DNA of 16,746 nucleotides, from assembly GCA_958427145.1 (NCBI GenBank), contig CAUAAZ010000042.1, forward strand, positions 1-16,746, read 5' to 3'. The notes under the pieces were generated by a model. The model was not told the DNA's origin. It saw nothing but the letters and a program-made list of their open reading frames with translations, and ran no database searches. Origin of the DNA: an uncultured Collinsella sp. (GTDB lineage Bacteria; Actinomycetota; Coriobacteriia; Coriobacteriales; Coriobacteriaceae). The position numbers were made by a program, and so were the translations under genes. Positions 14,443 to 16,746 of the stretch are shown here, in pieces (within the stretch, counting starts at the first letter, position 1; the number at the start of each line of letters is the position of its first letter).

Positions 14443-15132
14443 ATGTCCCAGACCGCCGCTCCCAAAGTCGCTTTTATTTTCGATTGCGACGGCACACTGG
14501 TTAATAGCACCCCCGTATGGGCCTATGCCCAGCCCGAGTTATTGCACCGCCACGGGATTGACGTGACGGTGGATGACTTTGCCCAATTTGAACACCTGTC
14601 GCTGGAGGACGAATGCCAGGCCTACCACGACACGTGGGGCATTGGTACGAATGGCGAGGAGCTGTATCGCGAGCTGAGCAATATTCTGATTGATGGGTAC
14701 TCCAAGGTGCCGCCGCGCGAGGGGCTCCTGGCTTTTTTGGAGCAGGCGAAGGCGGCGGGCATTGCCATGTGCGTTGCCACGTCCACGCCGGCCGAGCTGG
14801 TGCAGTCCGTGCTCGCTGGTGCCGGGCTCGACGCTTACATGGAGTTTGTTACCACGACGGGCGAGGCGGGACGCTCCAAGCAGTTCCCCGACGTATACGA
14901 GCTGGCGCTGCGACGCCTGGAAGAGCGCCATGGGCATAAGTTTGAGCGCGCATGGGTATTTGAGGACGCCGTCTTTGGCCTAAAGAGCTCTGGGGTCGCT
15001 GGCTTTAAGCGCGTGGGCATCTATGACCCGCACGGCCGCATGAAGCGCGACGATGTGCGCACCAACTGCGATATCTTTATCGACAGCTACGAGGAGCTGG
15101 ATCTGACCCGCGTGCTTTCGTTTGAGGGATAG
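14443..15132 (+). CDS. HAD-superfamily phosphatase / beta-phosphoglucomutase-like protein
   Basis: This 229-residue protein belongs to HAD subfamily IA, which includes beta-phosphoglucomutase and phosphoglycolate or sugar-phosphate phosphatases. Motif I is FIFDCDGTLVNS at 11-22, with nucleophile Asp14 and Asp16. The segment from about 20 to 90 is the helical cap. Motif II is VATSTP at 111-116, the motif III Lys is in GRSKQFPD at 143-150, and motif IV is VFEDAVFGLKSS at 172-183 with Glu174 and Asp175 binding magnesium. All four motifs are intact, so it should be active; the substrate cannot be read from sequence. I chose the ATG at 14443 with GAAAGG upstream, rather than a TTG 21 bases earlier. 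It is divergent from glgB and nine bases before the thiamine kinase gene, so a sugar-phosphate or a thiamine-phosphate role are both possible. Confidence 0.9.
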   Translation: MSQTAAPKVAFIFDCDGTLVNSTPVWAYAQPELLHRHGIDVTVDDFAQFEHLSLEDECQAYHDTWGIGTNGEELYRELSNILIDGYSKVPPREGLLAFLEQAKAAGIAMCVATSTPAELVQSVLAGAGLDAYMEFVTTTGEAGRSKQFPDVYELALRRLEERHGHKFERAWVFEDAVFGLKSSGVAGFKRVGIYDPHGRMKRDDVRTNCDIFIDSYEELDLTRVLSFEG

Positions 15133-15141
15133 GCGAGGGCT

Positions 15142-15822
15142 GTGGCTTGCAAAGTATTAGTGGTCTGCGGCTCGCCTGTGGTGGCGAGCGCGGATCTGTT
15201 ACGTAGGCTAGCAGGGAAGTGCGACCACGTTGTCGCCGTGGACCGCGGACTCGACGCGCTGCTGGGCGCCGGCCTGGGCTGCGACGTTTATGTGGGGGAT
15301 GCCGACACGGTGAGTGATGCGGGTCGTGCTTTGGTCGATGCCGCCACGGACTTTGAAGTTGAGCGCCACGACCCGTACAAGGACTATACCGATCTAGCTC
15401 TGGCGCTCGATTCCGTCCGCCATCGCTGGCCGGGTGCCGAAGTGGTTGCGACCTGCGCCACGGGCGGCCGTCCGGACATGGCGCTTTCCGTACTGGGCCT
15501 GCTCGCGGGCTACAAGGGCGCCCCAGTCTGGATTGCCGAAGACGAGATCACGGCCCGTATCCTGCACGGAGGCGAATCCTGGGCCATCGAAGGTGCCGAA
15601 GGCAAGACGTTTTCTATCATCGCCATAGCCCCCAATACCGAGGTTAGCGAGCACGGCCTAGAGTGGGAACTAGATCACAGCCCCCTGGGTTTGTTGGCCG
15701 ACACAGGCATTAGCAACATAGTAAGATCTACCGCAAAGATCGAAGTCCACACCGGTACTGCAATAGCGTATTTGCTGCATCAGGGTTTTATCGGGACGGC
15801 GGATAAAAATAATCGCTCGTAG
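15142..15822 (+). CDS. Thiamine pyrophosphokinase (thiamine diphosphokinase)
   Basis: The enzyme transfers pyrophosphate from ATP to thiamine, giving thiamine diphosphate, the cofactor of transketolase and pyruvate-processing enzymes. The 226-residue length fits the family. Landmarks are VAVDRGLDALLGAG at 31-44, VYVGDADTV at 49-57 (family form GDFDS), DPYKDYTDLALAL at 77-89 (ATP/magnesium site), and TGGRPDMALSVLG at 107-119, where relatives usually read GGRLDH; the His is absent here. The C-terminal 80 residues are the beta-rich thiamine-binding domain. The GTG start has GCGAGGG just upstream and lies nine bases after the HAD stop, so the two are probably co-transcribed. A hairpin spans the stop codon. 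The annotation is good, although the missing His deserves note. Confidence 0.88.
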   Translation: MACKVLVVCGSPVVASADLLRRLAGKCDHVVAVDRGLDALLGAGLGCDVYVGDADTVSDAGRALVDAATDFEVERHDPYKDYTDLALALDSVRHRWPGAEVVATCATGGRPDMALSVLGLLAGYKGAPVWIAEDEITARILHGGESWAIEGAEGKTFSIIAIAPNTEVSEHGLEWELDHSPLGLLADTGISNIVRSTAKIEVHTGTAIAYLLHQGFIGTADKNNRS

Positions 15823-15845
15823 AGTGATTATTTTTGCCCCGTCCC
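15793..15845 (+). terminator. Terminator overlapping the thiamine kinase stop
   Basis: Inner perfect arms AAAAATAATC (15805-15814) and GATTATTTTT (15826-15835), with an outer GGGACGG/CCGTCCC pair (15793-15799, 15839-15845), form a long hairpin around the TAG stop at 15820-15822. The inner stem itself carries A- and T-runs, so it may terminate on both strands. Confidence 0.55.
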
Positions 15846-15885
15846 AGGAAAACCCGTAAGTAAGAGATTCAACCCAAAAAAGTCC

Positions 15886-15914
15886 TTGCATCAAAGAAAG
15901 TCTTCCCCTATAGT
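15886..15914 (+). promoter_or_regulatory. Promoter of tRNA-Ala
   Basis: TTGCAT (15886-15891) and TATAGT (15909-15914) are separated by exactly 17 bases. Initiation would fall about seven bases before the mature tRNA 5' end. Confidence 0.75.
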
Positions 15915-15927
15915 ATCTCCTCGTCAC

Positions 15928-16003
15928 GGGGGCGTAGCTCAGCTGGGAGAGCGCTTGACTGGCAGTCAAGAGGTCAGGGGTTCGATCCCCCTCGTCTCCA
16001 CCA
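15928..16003 (+). tRNA. tRNA-Ala (anticodon GGC)
   Basis: A full cloverleaf can be drawn. The acceptor GGGGGCG pairs with CGTCTCC and contains the G3:U70 pair that is the alanine identity element. The D arm is GCTC...GAGC, the anticodon stem is CTTGA...TCAAG around loop CTGGCAG (anticodon GGC, reading GCC), and the T arm has GGTTCGATCC. The discriminator base is A and the CCA end (16001-16003) is encoded. It is 76 bases long, with its own promoter and terminator. Confidence 0.97.
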
Positions 16004-16015
16004 TCGTGAATGCAG

Positions 16016-16044
16016 GGCCACTCAATCGAGTGGCCTTTTTTATT
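16016..16044 (+). terminator. Intrinsic terminator of tRNA-Ala
   Basis: Perfect 8-base arms GGCCACTC (16016-16023) and GAGTGGCC (16028-16035) with an AATC loop are followed by TTTTTTATT. This is a textbook rho-independent terminator 12 bases after the CCA. Confidence 0.9.
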
Positions 16045-16124
16045 TGCATGCGATATTAAGTGGCTGAACTGCATTTTTGCAAAATATGCAAATTGCTTTC
16101 CTGTTCAAGTTCGCCGTCAGCAGC

Positions 16125-16149
16125 AGTTGTCGCAAATTTTGCGACAACT
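16125..16149. repeat. Perfect 25-bp palindrome downstream of tRNA-Ala
   Basis: Arms AGTTGTCGCAAA and TTTGCGACAACT are perfect over 12 bases around a single central T. The lack of a loop favours a protein-binding operator over an RNA hairpin. A related AT-rich dyad (TTTGC...GCAAA) lies about 45 bases upstream. Confidence 0.6.
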
Positions 16150-16188
16150 ACACCTAAAAAGTCGTCCAACAATCTGCCTCAAAATGTG

Positions 16189-16217
16189 TTGACTCTGTAG
16201 CCAGGCGTGTCTATTGT
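16189..16217 (+). promoter_or_regulatory. Orphan promoter-like sequence
   Basis: TTGACT (16189-16194) and TATTGT (16212-16217) are separated by exactly 17 bases. A 72-codon ORF begins at 16221, too close for a normal leader and without a family signature. The promoter may drive a non-coding RNA, or be left over from a lost gene. Confidence 0.45.
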
Positions 16218-16640
16218 GCGATGAGTATCTTCGCAATGCGACGCCCGCGCCCGCCCCATAAAAAGTTGCACAATTTATTTCTCATGTCTGTACGTAGTTT
16301 GTTAGACAAACGCGATTATCGGCGCTGCTCGCTGCTTCATTTGGGCTTCAGGAACGCTCCCAATTATTGCCAGCACCCCAATAACCTGCGTCAATGTGAA
16401 CAACATCCCAAAATAACCCCCTTAAGCACGTCAAATTAACGATATGTTGTCCAACGCAGCCCAAATCAATTTCACTAACAGCTTGTGCTAGAATACCTAA
16501 CGTTACATGAGTTCAACTGTGCTCACGGCTCCAGCAAGCCACAAAGCGTAGGGTCGATCAGCATCCGGCCGTAACGGCGGTGCCAGAAACACCACGAGCT
16601 CCAATAAAGAAGTCATGCGACGTTACTTATTTGTATTGAG

Positions 16641-16668
16641 TTGATTCACAGGTGCAAATAGTTATAAG
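16641..16668 (+). promoter_or_regulatory. Promoter-like sequence facing the right IS
   Basis: TTGATT (16641-16646) and TATAAG (16663-16668) with a 16-base spacer lie about 25 bases outside the IS left end and would read into it. The support is weak. Confidence 0.3.
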
Positions 16669-16692
16669 CTTGGATGTCAAAGCGTAGCAGTC

Positions 16693-16746
16693 GGGGGTGC
16701 GGACAGAAAGTTGGACCGCGGGGCGGTCCGGACTGGAGGTTCGCAT
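16693..16746 (+). mobile_element. Left end of an IS3-family element (continues beyond the window)
   Basis: Positions 16693-16720 match the right inverted repeat at 342-369 in inverse orientation, with blocks GGGGGTGCGGAC and TTGGACCGCG. A small GGACCGC/GCGGTCC hairpin (16713-16729) follows. Then GGAGG at 16735-16739 lies five bases before an AT at 16745-16746, which would be the first two bases of the orfA start codon. The layout fits an intact 5' end of an IS3-family element oriented on the plus strand, as at the window start. Confidence 0.75.

Larger units (their letters stand above)
16045..16692. other. AT-rich region without a convincing gene
   Basis: No ORF here has recognisable family features. 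The region holds a perfect 25-bp palindrome (16125-16149), a good promoter-like pair (16189-16217), a second promoter-like pair (16641-16668) facing the IS, and a possible 34-codon minus-strand ORF (16302-16406). It is a gap between the tRNA and an IS, a common site of insertion and decay. Confidence 0.65.

Noticed and set aside
15670..16074. 134-codon minus-strand ORF containing a GDRTPDLLTASQALSQLSYA stretch
   Set aside because: It is the antisense translation of tRNA-Ala, a well-known false protein in databases, and it also crosses both neighbouring terminators.
16221..16439. 72-codon plus-strand ORF after the orphan promoter
   Set aside because: The ATG lies four bases after the -10 box, there is no ribosome site, and the composition does not resemble a conserved protein. 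A leaderless gene cannot be excluded.
1..16746. CRISPR array, prophage or toxin-antitoxin module
   Set aside because: No regularly spaced direct repeats, phage structural or integrase genes, or paired small toxin-antitoxin ORFs were seen on either strand.

Overview
The window looks like a chromosomal segment of a high-GC gut actinobacterium of the Coriobacteriia. Collinsella is my best guess, from gene content and codon style recalled from memory; no search was run. It holds a nearly complete glycogen metabolism locus framed by the ends of two IS3-family insertion sequence copies.

Layout: positions 1-370 are the 3' end of an IS3-family element, with the transposase C-terminus and right inverted repeat. 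Positions 492-728 (minus) encode a small FmdB-type zinc-ribbon protein. Positions 817-4113 (minus) encode a 1098-residue two-enzyme fusion, a GH13 alpha-glucan hydrolase followed by a GH77 4-alpha-glucanotransferase. A 430-bp intergenic region follows, with a 134-bp nested-palindrome element and a strong terminator hairpin. From 4545 to about 14096 (minus) runs the glycogen operon, transcribed glgB > glgP > glgC > glgD > glgA. A divergent control region (about 14097-14442) separates it from a plus-strand pair, a HAD phosphatase/phosphomutase and thiamine pyrophosphokinase. Then comes a tRNA-Ala(GGC) with a clear promoter and terminator, and about 650 bp without a convincing gene. At 16693 the left inverted repeat of an IS matching the left copy begins and runs off the window.

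How the genes work together: GlgC, with its non-catalytic partner GlgD, makes ADP-glucose. GlgA polymerises it and GlgB introduces branches. GlgP phosphorolyses the outer chains to glucose-1-phosphate. The GH13-GH77 fusion probably hydrolyses and rearranges the short maltodextrins and limit chains that remain. The motif TGGTAAAAC or TGGTAAAC recurs upstream of the fusion gene and in the glgB/HAD divergent region, so one regulator may control both transcription units.

The most unusual features are long Lys/Ala/Thr/Pro-rich, histone-H1-like tails on both GlgA and GlgB; the GH13-GH77 fusion; a His-to-Gly change in conserved region I of GlgB; the structured element at 4320-4453; a 54-bp double dyad in the glgB leader; and the directly oriented IS ends around the locus. 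No CRISPR array, phage module or obvious defence system was seen.
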